From the NCBI GenBank assembly GCA_013396995.1, contig VWZP01004535.1, positions 669,188 through 733,187 on the forward strand: a stretch of DNA of 64,000 bases, in the 5' to 3' direction. Source of the stretch: Dicaeum eximium. Its lineage: Eukaryota; Chordata; Aves; Passeriformes; Dicaeidae. The translations under genes were made by a program, and so were the position numbers. Position 1 is the first letter of the stretch, and every line of letters begins with the position of its first letter. The notes beneath the pieces were generated by a model. The model was not told the DNA's origin. It searched no databases and saw nothing but the letters and a program-made list of their open reading frames with translations. This document shows, piece by piece, positions 36,401 to 46,300 of this stretch.

Positions 36401-38120
36401 TTACTCAGAGCCTCTTCCAGCCTGGCCTTGAACAGTCCAGGGATGGGGAGTCCACAGTCTCTCTGGGCAAACTGTGCCAGGGCCTCACCACCCTAGTGAA
36501 GAATTTCTTCCAAATATGTAATCTCTGGAATTACATATTTGTAATTCCAAAGATTACAAATCTTTGTAATCTTTGGAATCTTTCTGTCTTAGCCTGTCCT
36601 GTCTTAGCCTAAGACTATACCCCCTTGTCCTATCACTCCATTGCCTTGTGAAAAATCCCACTCCAGCTCTCTTGGAAGCCCCCTTTAGACACTGGAAGGG
36701 GCTTTAAGGTCTCCCTGAAGCCTTCTCTTCTCCTGTCTGAAAAGCCTCAACTCTCTCAGCTTGAAGCACCAATCCCTTCCTTGCCATGCTGGTTGAGAGG
36801 GTTTTGCACTTTAACTTGAAGTTAAAGGATGAAACACGGGATCAATAATAGAAATTGAAAACTTTCTTTCTTGTTTTCCAGGCTGCCAAGCGTACATCAG
36901 ATGGTATCCTGCGACTAGATCTGGATATAGTAGATAATGGACCACCAACCTTTGATTCCACCATCAGTGAAAGTGACAATGAACCACCTCAAAAAGAAAC
37001 TCCAAAGCCCCCTATGCCACCTACAAAACCCACTGGCACAAAAGAAAACCAGGAGGCAGAGAACAATGTTCCTGACCAGGAACATAAAAAACCTCTGTCT
37101 CCTCCACTGCCTCCAGATAAGAAGCTTAAGGAAGGCATCACATCAAAGGACAGTGTAAATGCCAGGGAAGAGGACTCCATAAGTCCAGAGGAGAACATGG
37201 AAGAATCCCAAGCACCAAGTGAGGAGAAAAAGGAGAACCTCGTTGAGGTCAACAACAGGGTTATATCAAAGGCTCCAATTCCACTTCCTAAGAGTGTGCC
37301 AGACAAGCTGAAAGTAGCTTGGGACCAACCAACCATTGAACCTAAAAAGAAAGAAGACTTGGAATCATCAGGAGATGATGGCAAAGACAACCTGGCTGAG
37401 ATTGCTGCTGCAGATGTTTCAAAGCCTCTTGTTCCTCCTAAGGTTTTGCCAGAGAAAATGCTTGCCACAGAGAACTCCAGCCATGGTGACCTGGAAGCTG
37501 GGGGCTGGGAAGAGCAGGAGTCTGGCAGCTCCAAGCCCCCAGTGAATGGGATCACAGCCAGCGAGGTAGCAGAGTTCACATCCCCAACAGCTGAAACAGA
37601 AGAAGGAAATGGGAGGACCACAGCCGAGAAGGAACAGCAAACTTCAGCAGAAGAGAAAGAGACTTCCTTAGCTACAGAAACAGACCATGGCAGTGTAAAA
37701 GCAACTATTGAGAAGAAAGATTCTACAGAAAACACTTCAGGTCTCAAACTTCGCTGTTCTTCTCTGGGAGACCTGCTCTCTGATTCCAAAAATAAACGGA
37801 GAGCACTTCCAGGCCAAGGCTTCCCAAAGGATTCCCATCAATGCTTAGCTAAAATGGAGGAGAAGGTTGCTAATGAAAGGGAAAAAGCAGAAAAGCTTCT
37901 GCAGAAGGTTTTACGTGAAGGGTTGGAACAGGCCCAGGACGGGAATGGACCCCCAGTGATGGCAGAGACGTTGCTCAATGAGGCAGTAGAACAGCTTCGG
38001 CAAGCTTCACAAGTTTTGCAAGAAATTAAAGGTCTTGGAGAACTGAAAAAAGAAGGAACACAGAAACAGAAAGAAAAGCAAAAGGATCTAGTGACTCTCT
38101 ATAGGAGAAGTGCTCCCTGA
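15091..38120 (+). CDS. PLEKHO2: PLEKHO2, pleckstrin homology domain-containing family O member 2 (six coding exons, complete)
   Basis: Joining 15091-15099, 19463-19615, 25541-25657, 32491-32595, 34453-34551 and 36882-38120 gives 573 codons plus a TGA stop. All junctions are GT-AG and all five introns are phase 0. Residues about 21-123 form a PH domain, beginning GWIKKSSGGLLGLWKDRY and ending with the conserved tryptophan W110 in the C-terminal helix (EEKESWIKALNEG). Residues about 162-450 are low-complexity and rich in Pro, Glu, Lys and Ser, with PPMPPTKP-type stretches. Residues about 482-573 are heptad-like and end LVTLYRRSAP, a tail I recall as identical in human PLEKHO2. The human protein is about 490 residues, so this one is longer, mainly in the disordered part. 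The family (PLEKHO1/CKIP-1 and PLEKHO2) consists of membrane-phospholipid-binding adaptors, and PLEKHO2 has been linked to macrophage survival signalling. No enzymatic activity is expected. Confidence 0.96.
15100..19462 (+). other. PLEKHO2: PLEKHO2 intron 1
   Basis: A 4.4-kb phase-0 intron. Its first 360 bases are still inside the CpG island. I see no nested gene. The acceptor is CTCGCAG just before 19463. Confidence 0.85.
19463..19615 (+). CDS. PLEKHO2: PLEKHO2 coding exon 2 (start of PH domain)
   Basis: The exon has 51 codons, residues 4-54. It encodes a short variable N-terminus, then the first strands of the PH domain with WIKKSSGGLLGLWKDRY. Basic residues K26, K27 and K37 lie where PH domains commonly contact phosphoinositide head groups. 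The donor is GAG|GTATGG. Confidence 0.95.
19616..25540 (+). other. PLEKHO2: PLEKHO2 intron 2
   Basis: A 5.9-kb phase-0 intron of unique sequence. An AT-rich patch is at about 19780-19810. A short CpG-bearing block near 24890-24945 stands out from its surroundings, but no exon is recognised in it. Confidence 0.85.
25541..25657 (+). CDS. PLEKHO2: PLEKHO2 coding exon 3 (middle of PH domain)
   Basis: The exon has 39 codons, residues 55-93, with central PH strands including the segment RALLKRKNRFILIRSPGKK. The acceptor is CTCTGCAG and the donor is AAG|GTAGGA. Skipping it would keep the frame but break the PH fold. Confidence 0.95.
26750..26975 (+). mobile_element. CR1 LINE fragment, 3' end, + strand
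   Basis: The block reads through the familiar CR1 3' region: GGTGGTGAGGCCCTGGCACAG, then AGAAGCTGTGGCTGCCCCATCC, then CTTCCAACCCAAG. It ends in short GATTCTA-type repeats at about 26952-26975, the characteristic CR1 terminus. It is 5'-truncated with no target-site duplication needed. Its presence is one of the main signs that this is bird DNA. Confidence 0.92.
28570..28651 (-). mobile_element. CR1 LINE fragment, short, - strand
   Basis: The reverse complement of a CR1 3' end begins here with TCATAGAAACATGGAATGG. GAAAGGGACCTTGAAGATCA and TTCCAACC follow, then a degraded GGCAGGGAG. Only about 80 bases survive. Confidence 0.9.
32491..32595 (+). CDS. PLEKHO2: PLEKHO2 coding exon 4 (end of PH domain)
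   Basis: The exon has 35 codons, residues 94-128. It encodes the last PH strand (HDIKFQAPT) and the C-terminal helix with the near-invariant tryptophan W110. The acceptor is CTCTTGCAG and the donor is GAG|GTAAGA. Confidence 0.96.
32596..34452 (+). other. PLEKHO2: PLEKHO2 intron 4
   Basis: A 1.9-kb phase-0 intron of unique sequence. The acceptor CCTGTTAAAG is purine-interrupted just before the AG but lies behind a good pyrimidine tract (CTCTTCCTC-type, about 34410-34447). Confidence 0.85.
34453..34551 (+). CDS. PLEKHO2: PLEKHO2 coding exon 5
   Basis: The exon has 33 codons, residues 129-161, immediately after the PH domain. It contains DHVTRDRVK and RRPPTRSHLKE, a basic linker that I recall as closely matched in human PLEKHO2. 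The donor is GAG|GTAAGT. Confidence 0.95.
36324..36765 (-). mobile_element. CR1 LINE fragment, - strand, with internal hairpin insertion
   Basis: The reverse complement of the CR1 3' region is recognisable from TTTGGAAGGGACCTTAAAAA through CCTGGCCTTGAACAGTCCAG and GGGCCTCACCACCCTAGTGA. It continues through TGTCCTATCACTCCATTGCC and AAGGTCTCCCTGAAGCCTTC to CAACTCTCTCAGC. Between about 36512 and 36610 the usual CR1 sequence is replaced by two hairpins and a short direct repeat, described separately. The element sits in PLEKHO2 intron 5. Confidence 0.93.
36512..36610. repeat. Paired perfect hairpins and direct repeat inside the CR1 copy
   Basis: The first hairpin has 11-bp arms at 36512-36522 and 36530-36540 with a 7-base loop. 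The second has 17-bp arms at 36544-36560 and 36563-36579 with a 2-base loop. The unit TGTAATCTTTGGAAT lies at 36565-36579, inverted at 36544-36558, and with one change at 36518-36532, so it alternates orientation three times. A direct repeat CTGTCTTAGCCT follows at 36584-36595 and 36599-36610. Confidence 0.95.
36882..38120 (+). CDS. PLEKHO2: PLEKHO2 coding exon 6 (disordered region, C-terminal coiled coil, stop)
   Basis: The exon has 412 codons plus TGA, residues 162-573. The open frame extends nine codons upstream to an ATG at 36855, but those bases are intron ending in TTTTCCAG, so translation enters at 36882. Proline-rich motifs with a shared pattern occur at residues 230-244, 291-305 and 342-354, each ending in an acidic-Lys element such as PDKLK or PEKM. 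A conserved RCSSLGDLL motif sits at about 452-460. The final 90 residues are charged and heptad-like, with KMEEKVANEREKAEKLLQKV and AVEQLRQASQVLQEI, as expected for the family's C-terminal dimerisation or leucine-zipper-like segment. Confidence 0.96.
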   Translation, partial: AAKRTSDGILRLDLDIVDNGPPTFDSTISESDNEPPQKETPKPPMPPTKPTGTKENQEAENNVPDQEHKKPLSPPLPPDKKLKEGITSKDSVNAREEDSISPEENMEESQAPSEEKKENLVEVNNRVISKAPIPLPKSVPDKLKVAWDQPTIEPKKKEDLESSGDDGKDNLAEIAAADVSKPLVPPKVLPEKMLATENSSHGDLEAGGWEEQESGSSKPPVNGITASEVAEFTSPTAETEEGNGRTTAEKEQQTSAEEKETSLATETDHGSVKATIEKKDSTENTSGLKLRCSSLGDLLSDSKNKRRALPGQGFPKDSHQCLAKMEEKVANEREKAEKLLQKVLREGLEQAQDGNGPPVMAETLLNEAVEQLRQASQVLQEIKGLGELKKEGTQKQKEKQKDLVTLYRRSAP

Positions 38121-38623
38121 CACACTCTGCAGACACTTCTTTCCCAAAATCAGAGCTAAACATTTGCATTTATGATTTGTACTATTGCTAGGCCAGTTTA
38201 AAGATGGTGTTTTGCTGTGCACACACCATGTTTGTGGGACAGAATTGAGCTTTCAGTTATAGCATCTTTCTTTCTTCATGTTGTACATACCAGTCTGGTT
38301 CTAATCCTCTTAGCACAGCAGAAGGTTACAGGACAGTGAACAGTTTCAAAAATGTGAATGCTCTTTAAGGATTCTGTCCAAAGTCCTTTCAATGGATCAG
38401 GCCTTAAAAATTGCTGGTAATCAGACCAAGCCAGATTTTTTGAAAGGAGCAGAATGTCTAGTCTAGCAAAAGCCCCTGTCTCTGTATTTACAGGCAAGCA
38501 AATACCAGATTACACTGGCACCTATCTGGTTTTCCTAGTTAAATCATTTAAGGATAAATGTAGTCAGTGTTTGTTCACATGTTGGCATAGTTTCCCAGAC
38601 CACCTGGCCCAGTGACATCTTGG

Positions 38624-38629
38624 AATAAA
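38624..38629 (+). promoter_or_regulatory. PLEKHO2: Candidate proximal poly(A) signal AATAAA
   Basis: A canonical hexamer about 500 bases after the stop codon. It is one of several in the 3' region, and use is not proven. Confidence 0.4.
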
Positions 38630-40334
38630 GATAAACAGTTTAATCTTCTCCAAAGACACTCATAAAACCATATCCACAGTTAAAAAGTCACCTCACACAG
38701 AGGCAAACCAAACTGGCCAATTCTTGACTCCAAGTAGTGTCCCTGATGTGGAGCAACTGTATGAAGGCACTTTGAGGCTGGCTCTGCTGCACTTTAGGTG
38801 GGCTAAGCACTGCATGAGTGAACATAAGCCTCAAAGCATCATTGCCAGGCAAGTATTGATTGCTCCTCTTTCATTAATAGGGAAATTGAGATTACATTAG
38901 GCCTGTGAAAGTGTCTTCTACCAGGACAACAGATTTGTTATTTAGGACCGTACCTATCTGGTAACTCCGAATTCCCTCAGCATTGTTAGGAACAAATAGC
39001 CAGGCACTTGGAGAACTTGTGTCCAGGAGATCCCCAGCAGCTTCCAGGGAGAGCTGTCACAAAGAAGCTTTGGGGATGTGTGTTCCCTTAGTGTTGTGTT
39101 GGGATGTAACTGACAGGAGCATGCACATCAGGCAGTGGGTCTGGATGAGATCCCCCTTCCCACTGAACATGTCTCTGGAAAATGGCAATCTCTCCAGCCT
39201 GCTTTTAAGGCACAATATACTACCTAAACTCTTTTCTCTCATTTGCCAGCACTTTGTTCTTAGTTCATCCATTTCTTTTTCTCCTAATTTCCCAGGTCCC
39301 ACAAGTCTGCAGGGGGCTGCAAACACCACCCACAGCAGCAGTAAAGTTTCATCTGAGTATCCTCTTAGGCTAGGCATAGGTACTTCAGGTCTGAGCACAG
39401 AAAGGTTGGCTTTGGGTTTCAGATACCCTGGTTTCTACCACCTTGAACACTCCAGGGATGTGCTGGATGTTCTGATGAACTGATGCTTCTGCCTCTTTTC
39501 ATTAAACTAGCCTTGATTTTGGTAGTGAGTCCCCCTCTCAAGACAGACATGGATGTTGTATAAGAGTTCCCTTGTTATTCTGTCTCATGGAAAGTTCTAC
39601 ATGGTCAAACACTCGGGGCTCAGGTGCCAAAAAGTTTTGCTTTGAGACAAGAAGTTGCCAATGTTCTAAGCCCACCCCAAGGCACAAAGCCTGAAGCAAA
39701 CTCTGGACCTGTGCCATTTGCTGCTCTGGGTTCAATGTGAACTATGGATCATATTCACCTTTCCAGACACACTTAGGACAAGGGCTAAGAACACAGACAG
39801 TATTCAGTGCCTATCTGCTATCTAAATGTATTTTTCTGCATGTGCACTTTCGTTTACCGAACACTGTGTGGTATGATGGTATGAATGTGAGCTGTCAGAA
39901 CCTGGTGTGCACTGGAAGTCGAGGGACATCAGCTCCAGAGAGCAGGCAGGCTTTTGCAAGATGCAGTTCTATAACAATAGGTAGATGGGGGAAAACCCAC
40001 TTCACACTAACAGGAGTATACACAAACCAGGGCAAACTCTGCGTACAGGTTCATATCCCAAAGCTGAAGCCAATCCTAAACTTCAGGACAGGCAAATCAA
40101 AGCCTGGCACTGAAATCCAGGAGAATGACAACAGCTTATGGGGTAGCTCAGTCCCCTAATTTATACACAAATGCTTTTGCTCTCTCCGGTGTTTTCTTGC
40201 AGCGGTGTGTTCTGTGGATACTCGTCTGGCAAAGCGCTGGTGAAAATACCCAGACATCCCTCTTGTTACAGCCAAACCTACACGATGTGCTTATATTTAT
40301 GGTATATTTTTATATTATACTCAATATTCTAATG

Positions 40335-40340
40335 AATAAA
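40335..40340 (+). promoter_or_regulatory. PLEKHO2: Candidate distal poly(A) signal AATAAA
   Basis: A canonical hexamer in an AT-rich tract, followed by TGTCTGACATTTT, a T/G-bearing downstream sequence. I favour it as the main 3' end. A further AATAAA at 40953-40958 is a weaker alternative. Confidence 0.5.
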
Positions 40341-40360
40341 TGTCTGACATTTTACTGAAT

Positions 40361-43300
40361 AGCCATCAGTAGGAATCCGAACTGATAAATACCTTCTACC
40401 TGTTAGGAAATGGGCAAATTAAATAATTTTACAACCTACAGCTAATTACTGTATATGCTGTACTAACAGATATCTACTAGATTTGTATTATGTCTTGTAA
40501 ACAGGTATAACTTAAGTGGATTCTCTATATCACCCAGTAACTTTACTGCTGCAAATGCTATGTTAGAGACTCTTGGTTTTAACTATTTTTTCTAATAGGT
40601 TTAGCAGTTTCATCCTAAAACATCCGGCCTTCTATGGTAACTCCCATCTTCAGCATACATCCTGCCACCATGCACTTTTTTTTTAAAATCTTCCTTTAAA
40701 CATGCATTTAAACTTGCATCTAATTCCTGGCTGCACTAAGGCTAGGGGGTTTTGTGCCTGAAAACCCTCTGGGCTTGGAGTGCTGGAGTGTGAGTCTGTG
40801 TTCTGGGCTGTGCCACCAGTTTACATGTCTGTGACAGGAAGGAAGTCACTTTGCAAGTGAGCAAGTGTGGATGACGATCTGAAAAGCAGCTGCTGCAGCC
40901 CGTGGAAAGGCAGCACTTTGTCTACTGCTTGTAAAGAGCTTTGAGATTTGGCAATAAAACCTCCTTTTAAATATCTGCTGTTTCAGAGTAATTTTGTCCT
41001 AAAGTGGAGCAAGGAAGTGCCACCAGAAGCAGCACATTAAGGCTTTGCTCTGGAGAAGGGAACGCTGCACAGGCTATGGTCAGGCTGAGGTGAGCTTGGT
41101 GCTGTGCTAACCACAAGACAGGAGGAAGGAGAAATGCTGGGGGCTGCAGCTGGCACAGAGCTGGAGCTGCATACAGGGTGGTTCCTGGCTCATCCCTGCC
41201 TGCCGGCTTGGCTGCCCTGGCCACAAAGCATGGCTGAGGCCAGGATTTCCTCCTGGAAAGCAGTAGGAAGCATCACCTGACCAAGTGTAGTCTCCAGCAG
41301 AGCTGACTGGGCTGCTCTTGATGCCTTCATGTGGACTCCCTGGTGTCTACAGAATGTGGAGCCCACTCAACACTCCTTCCCTTGGTGGTGAGCAGCACTG
41401 GAGCCTTGTTCCTCTGCCCACATGCCAGGAAGCTGCAGCAAGAGAAGGGGGTGGTATCACTGTGTTCACAGTATCACAGTGTTGCTTCCCTTCTGGAATA
41501 ACAAGTCAGAAATTGGCCAAAAGCAGGTAAGAAGTAGGTTCAAAAGGAAGCAGGGAAAAGAGTGCAAGTTTATGTGCCATCCTGTTGCACAATAAGAACA
41601 TTAATTTGGGTAAAAAATTGTGGTTAGCAAACCTCTAACCCCTTGTTGGGAAGGGGGCTGTTCCTTAAAGGAACCTCCAAAACACAGGGTGATTTCTACA
41701 GATATAGCTGTTGAGAAAGGTACTTTGTTTTTCTCTCATTAAGAAAACACACATCACATTTTGGCCTGAAATTGGTGTTGATAAGGAGGGGAAATGTCTA
41801 GCACTATGTGAAACAATAAAATACGTTAAAAATGCAAAAGAAAACATACATAGTATTTGCATATGAATAATTTGCCTGACTTGCTCTTAATTCAATGGAT
41901 AGTTAAGGTTTACTGGTTTGAAGAGACTGCCTTGTGCAATAAACTCTGAAATAGACAATGCAAATCCTAGATTCCTTACTGTGATCCTACAGAACTCAAT
42001 AATTTGCTACTGAAAAGGAGCAGAAAGATCTTTCAGTCCCAGGGGGCCAGAAGATTTACTACAGCCTGAGCTAGCCTACACTGATGACTAATCATTCTTG
42101 CTATTAAAAAATCTGTGTTTTATCTTAAACATGAGTCATCAAGAGTGAAGCTCTCCAACATTTCCCCTTTCCAGTTTAAGAGTCAGAAAATTCACAGACG
42201 CGGAAGGTACCCACGGTGTTCAGAGAATGGACATCACTGTTTTGTTAGGCTGTGAAAACTCACACACTTCAAAACGCCGGTGCTTAATTTATTCTAAGAA
42301 ACTTAATCACTGTGTTCTAGTGCCTTACCTCACAGGTACAAGCCACCATATTCCTGTGATAACCACTGGTAGGTGATGTTACAAAACATTAACGGATTCA
42401 GGGAATGATAAATCTCACAGGATATTCAGGTCTTTAACCCTGGCTTCCCTCACTACGGAGTTGTGAGATGATAAATGTGGAGCCCCTGCAGACCCTGCTC
42501 ACACCTCCACAGCCTGGCTTGCTCTCTCAACATGGATCTTCTTCTTCTGCTCTACATTTTCATTTCTACATTTCACTTCTACATATTTCCCTACTTTTCT
42601 GCCCTTATCTGCCAGAAAAACTGAGCTCTAGAAAGCTCAAAACTGTGTTGACAGAAACTTTCCAAAAGTTTTAGTTGTGCAGCTGCCAAGAAAATCCTTA
42701 CTCCCACCATCATCATATTCACAATCCAGTTTCCACATCCCCTGCATCTACAGTCTCCATTTTTACATTACCTATTTCCACCCCATGCCCATGAAGGATG
42801 TTTGTGCTTCAGAACATGGGCATTCTTGAAATGAATTTTAAAATTACTAGCTCAAAATAAATGAATTAAAGCATCAAAATGTTCCTAGGTAGAACTACCT
42901 CTCTTGGTGGTTCTTTTATAGTATTTTCTGGTACAAAAACGTAAAGGTGTTTTGTATTCATGAATTAATTTTGCTTTGTGGTGCACCCAGGAGAGATGAC
43001 AGAGCCTCTCACCCTGCAGAATGTAGGCAAAGGCACAGAGCATTGAAGAGGTGGGCTCCAAACCCATTCTCCTGCAGCAGATATATTTATTTTTACTTGG
43101 TGAACTTGTGACATTTTGCAATAAACATTGAATAACCAGAATATCAGATGACCACATGAAGTGCCTCTAAAAACAGAAACAAACAAACAAAAAAAGCCAG
43201 TTCTGAGAACTTGTCCTTTGATGACTTTTCTGACCCTTAACAGGGATTGGGATGGACCTCCAAATCCTGCTTGTTTTGGACAATTGACAGTTAAAGAATT

Positions 43301-46300
43301 TGTATCCCCAGCCCATAAGTGGCTTATCCACTTATCCATAAGTCCATAAGACATACTATGAAAATGCTGTATATATCTATTATATCTAAGATATTGTTCA
43401 TTTAAAACAAGAAATAAGAACTTGAAATATTTTAGAGATGTTCTGGGGGAGAAGACAAAGCCATGTGGAGCAGAGACTATCAGGAGAAGAGGTCAGAGGC
43501 AGGAAGAGGGCAAGACATGGGAATGCAATGCCAAATGCTAGCTGTCATTCATGGGTAAGAATATGACATTTATGCAATGCAAACAGATTCAAACTCTCCT
43601 TCCCCACAGAACTACACAGCAGGGCATATCCAAAAATGAGGATATTTGAATGCTGAATATTTGATAACTGACTTTCCTTTTAACTTTATTGAAACATTTA
43701 ATTCCCTCTTGGTCTCTAAATAGTTTCAGATGCTTTTGAAATTCTTAACTATATTATTATTTTTCCTTTCCACAAAAAATCTGGTTTTATGAAAAATATA
43801 TTTTTTTTTCTTCAGAGAAACATGCCTTGCACAGAAAGAAACATTTATTAGAGGACAAAGTCTAATCTGTTTTAGATACAAGTTATCTAGCACACCACCA
43901 CACACTGGGGTATTTATCATTGAAACTGATAAAATATGAGAAGATCTCCAGAAGTCCAACATGTATGCAAGCCAGCATGACTAACTGGGCAAAGATCTGT
44001 GCAAACAAAACTGCAAGTTCCTCAGCTATTTCATCTGCAACAAGAAGTGAGTTTGGAAATGCTGGCAAAGTCTTCTAGGTTTGTTTAGACCACATCACCA
44101 TGACAGCAAAGCACTGCCCAGTCCTTCATGTATTGTACAGCTTTGCAAGAGACTGGTGAGGGGAATCTCAAAGGAAAAAACATGGCCAGATGTCATATGG
44201 GAGATCACAGGAGATACCCCAGCCCGTGGAAAACCTTTCTGTCCAACCACAAAGCCTTCAATGCACTCTTTCTCTGGAGCAACGCTGAATTTTCAACAGC
44301 ATGGGTTGAATTTCCTGAGCAAGGCAAATATATTCCACTTGTTTTCCATGGCCAAGAACTAATGAACTTGTGAAAGGTCAGCAATGCAAACAATAGTCAT
44401 GTATTCAAAGGGCAGGACTGCTCTCAGCTTAGCCACACTTCTGCTCTTCTATCCAGGTGGGTTCAAAACCACCCACCTTCAACGGTGGAATCAGGGCCTC
44501 ATGGGAGTTGCTGGTGAGAAATTTTCTGGCAAAACATTTTCAGGTCAAAACAGCAACGCAAGGCTGTTATCAGAGGAACTGCAGATATGGAAAGGTGTGC
44601 TGGTTTAAAAAAACTGTACAAAAACTAATTTTGAGAAGTTGACATTTCAAAAGGTGACAATTTTGCTCTGCAGCTCCAAAACATGATTTCAACACTTTGG
44701 TTTACAATTTGTCAAGTAACTAACCCAAGTGTTTTTTAAAATATGAAATTACATATTTTGATGGAGCTCGTGTGATCGCTTCTTGTTTTCTCACAAAAGT
44801 TTTAAAATTTTTAATATGTTTTTCCTTGCTCTAGATAAAGGGAAGAAAATTTAAGCCCTTGGGAAATCTGAGAAGATATGAAAGCTTTTTCAGTCTGATC
44901 TAGGCAAAGTAGGATTCCTGTCCATTTCATTCAAAATGAGGCCCAAGGTTCCAGCCTGGTTCCTCTGCCAGGGGCACTGTTTCATTCTCAGATGATCCAG
45001 GCAAGCCATGAGCTGTGGTCCATTTATTTTGTCTCAAGACAACGGTAACTGCACAGGCACAGGGCTGGCTTTTTAAATAAGAGAAAATGCCCACACAATC
45101 CCAGTAAATTTTCAGACATCAAAAGGAATTCCCAGAACGTCTGTAAGGAGTCTGGTCTCATTCCTGTGACAAGTTTGTATTCAAGAATGTCATGTTCTTC
45201 TAGTAAGCTGCTTGTTTGGAATTAAAGTATTTTCAGCACTAAACACAAGAGATGTAGATTTGGAGGCTTGCAGCCAAGGCCACCACTCCTATAGAATAGA
45301 AAGAGCACAGGCTGCTCTCTACAGCTCTTGTTCTGCTCATTGAGACAGAGGCAGAGGGCAACATCCACAGCAGCCCAATTCTGGTTAGACATCCTTCCCA
45401 TGGACTGTGAGACATGGCAGCAAAATAGAAGGAATTTTTCAGCCTCCAAATCAGGACCCTTGGAGGACCTTTCCCATTCACCACAGAGAATAACAGCAAA
45501 TTGAAATGCAGCCACTGCCTACCACAGCTCCCTGGCATTTAGCAGATACCTGCATTGGTTAATTATCACCACTCCTGTCCTACCTAGAGCTCCCAAATGT
45601 TGCAACAAACTGCTTTAGGGAAGAACAAGGACACAGGGGTCTGCACACACTGAAATACCGTGGGAAGAGAAAGCATCTGGGTTTGAAGATGTAGCATCCA
45701 CAGATTGGTTCTGCATAAATTCATTGATAAGGAGAGCCAGCCACTGGGTTCTGACCCAAATTTCCAGATTCAGCAACCAACAGAGGCCAACAGAGTTTAA
45801 TTATTATTTTTTTTCCAAGTGGTTGGGCACTCAGCTGAGTTCCTGTGGCTGTAACTCAGCTGTGTTACAAGCCATCTCCAGCAAGAAGGCACTGGAGCAG
45901 GAGGTAATTGAGGGTTGGCTCCCAGAGGGAATTTTCCCTTAAAAGGATAACTACATTGTCATGAAGAAACCAGCTCACTTCCACTGCCCGCAGAGCTTTT
46001 TGCAAACACGGCTGCCAGAGCTGGGGGCGGCGGCGGGTGTTAAGAGCAGCCAGCCAGGAGCAGCAGGGCAGTGCCTGCTCCCTACATGGCACACAACTAC
46101 TCCAGCCTCTCTCAGCCATGCTCTGCTGTGAAGGGCAGCAGGACACGCAGGCAGCCCCAGGAGGTCACTTCAGTGCCATGTAACAAGAGGCCAACTCCCA
46201 TCATCTGCTTGAGGCAAAAAGAAACCCGAGTGAGGGATTGCAATCAAAAAAACCCCACCCTCACAAGAAGCGTTTGCACTCAAAATGAGCAATATTTTCA

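Larger units (their letters stand above)
34552..36881 (+). other. PLEKHO2: PLEKHO2 intron 5
   Basis: A 2.3-kb phase-0 intron. It has a poly(A) run at about 35061-35076 and a CR1 copy at about 36324-36765 that ends roughly 115 bases before the exon 6 acceptor (TTGTTTTCCAG). Confidence 0.85.
38121..40360 (+). other. PLEKHO2: Probable 3' UTR of PLEKHO2
   Basis: This AT-leaning stretch without a sustained open frame follows the stop. Polyadenylation signals at 38624 and 40335 would give 3' UTRs of about 0.5 or 2.2 kb. The longer form agrees with the length I recall for mammalian PLEKHO2 mRNA. The true end needs RNA evidence. Confidence 0.6.

Noticed and set aside
36855..36881. ATG at 36855 as the start of a 421-residue protein
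   Set aside because: These nine codons are the intron 5 end (TTTCTTGTTTTCCAG). The real message enters at 36882 from exon 5.
36989..37789. 266-codon antisense frame inside PLEKHO2 exon 6
   Set aside because: It is a shadow of the true exon. The sense frame matches the known family to its last residue.
43318..43350. Short imperfect repeat and palindrome around ATAAGTGGCTTATCCACTTATCC
   Set aside because: It is too short and imperfect to be distinguished from chance in AT-rich DNA.
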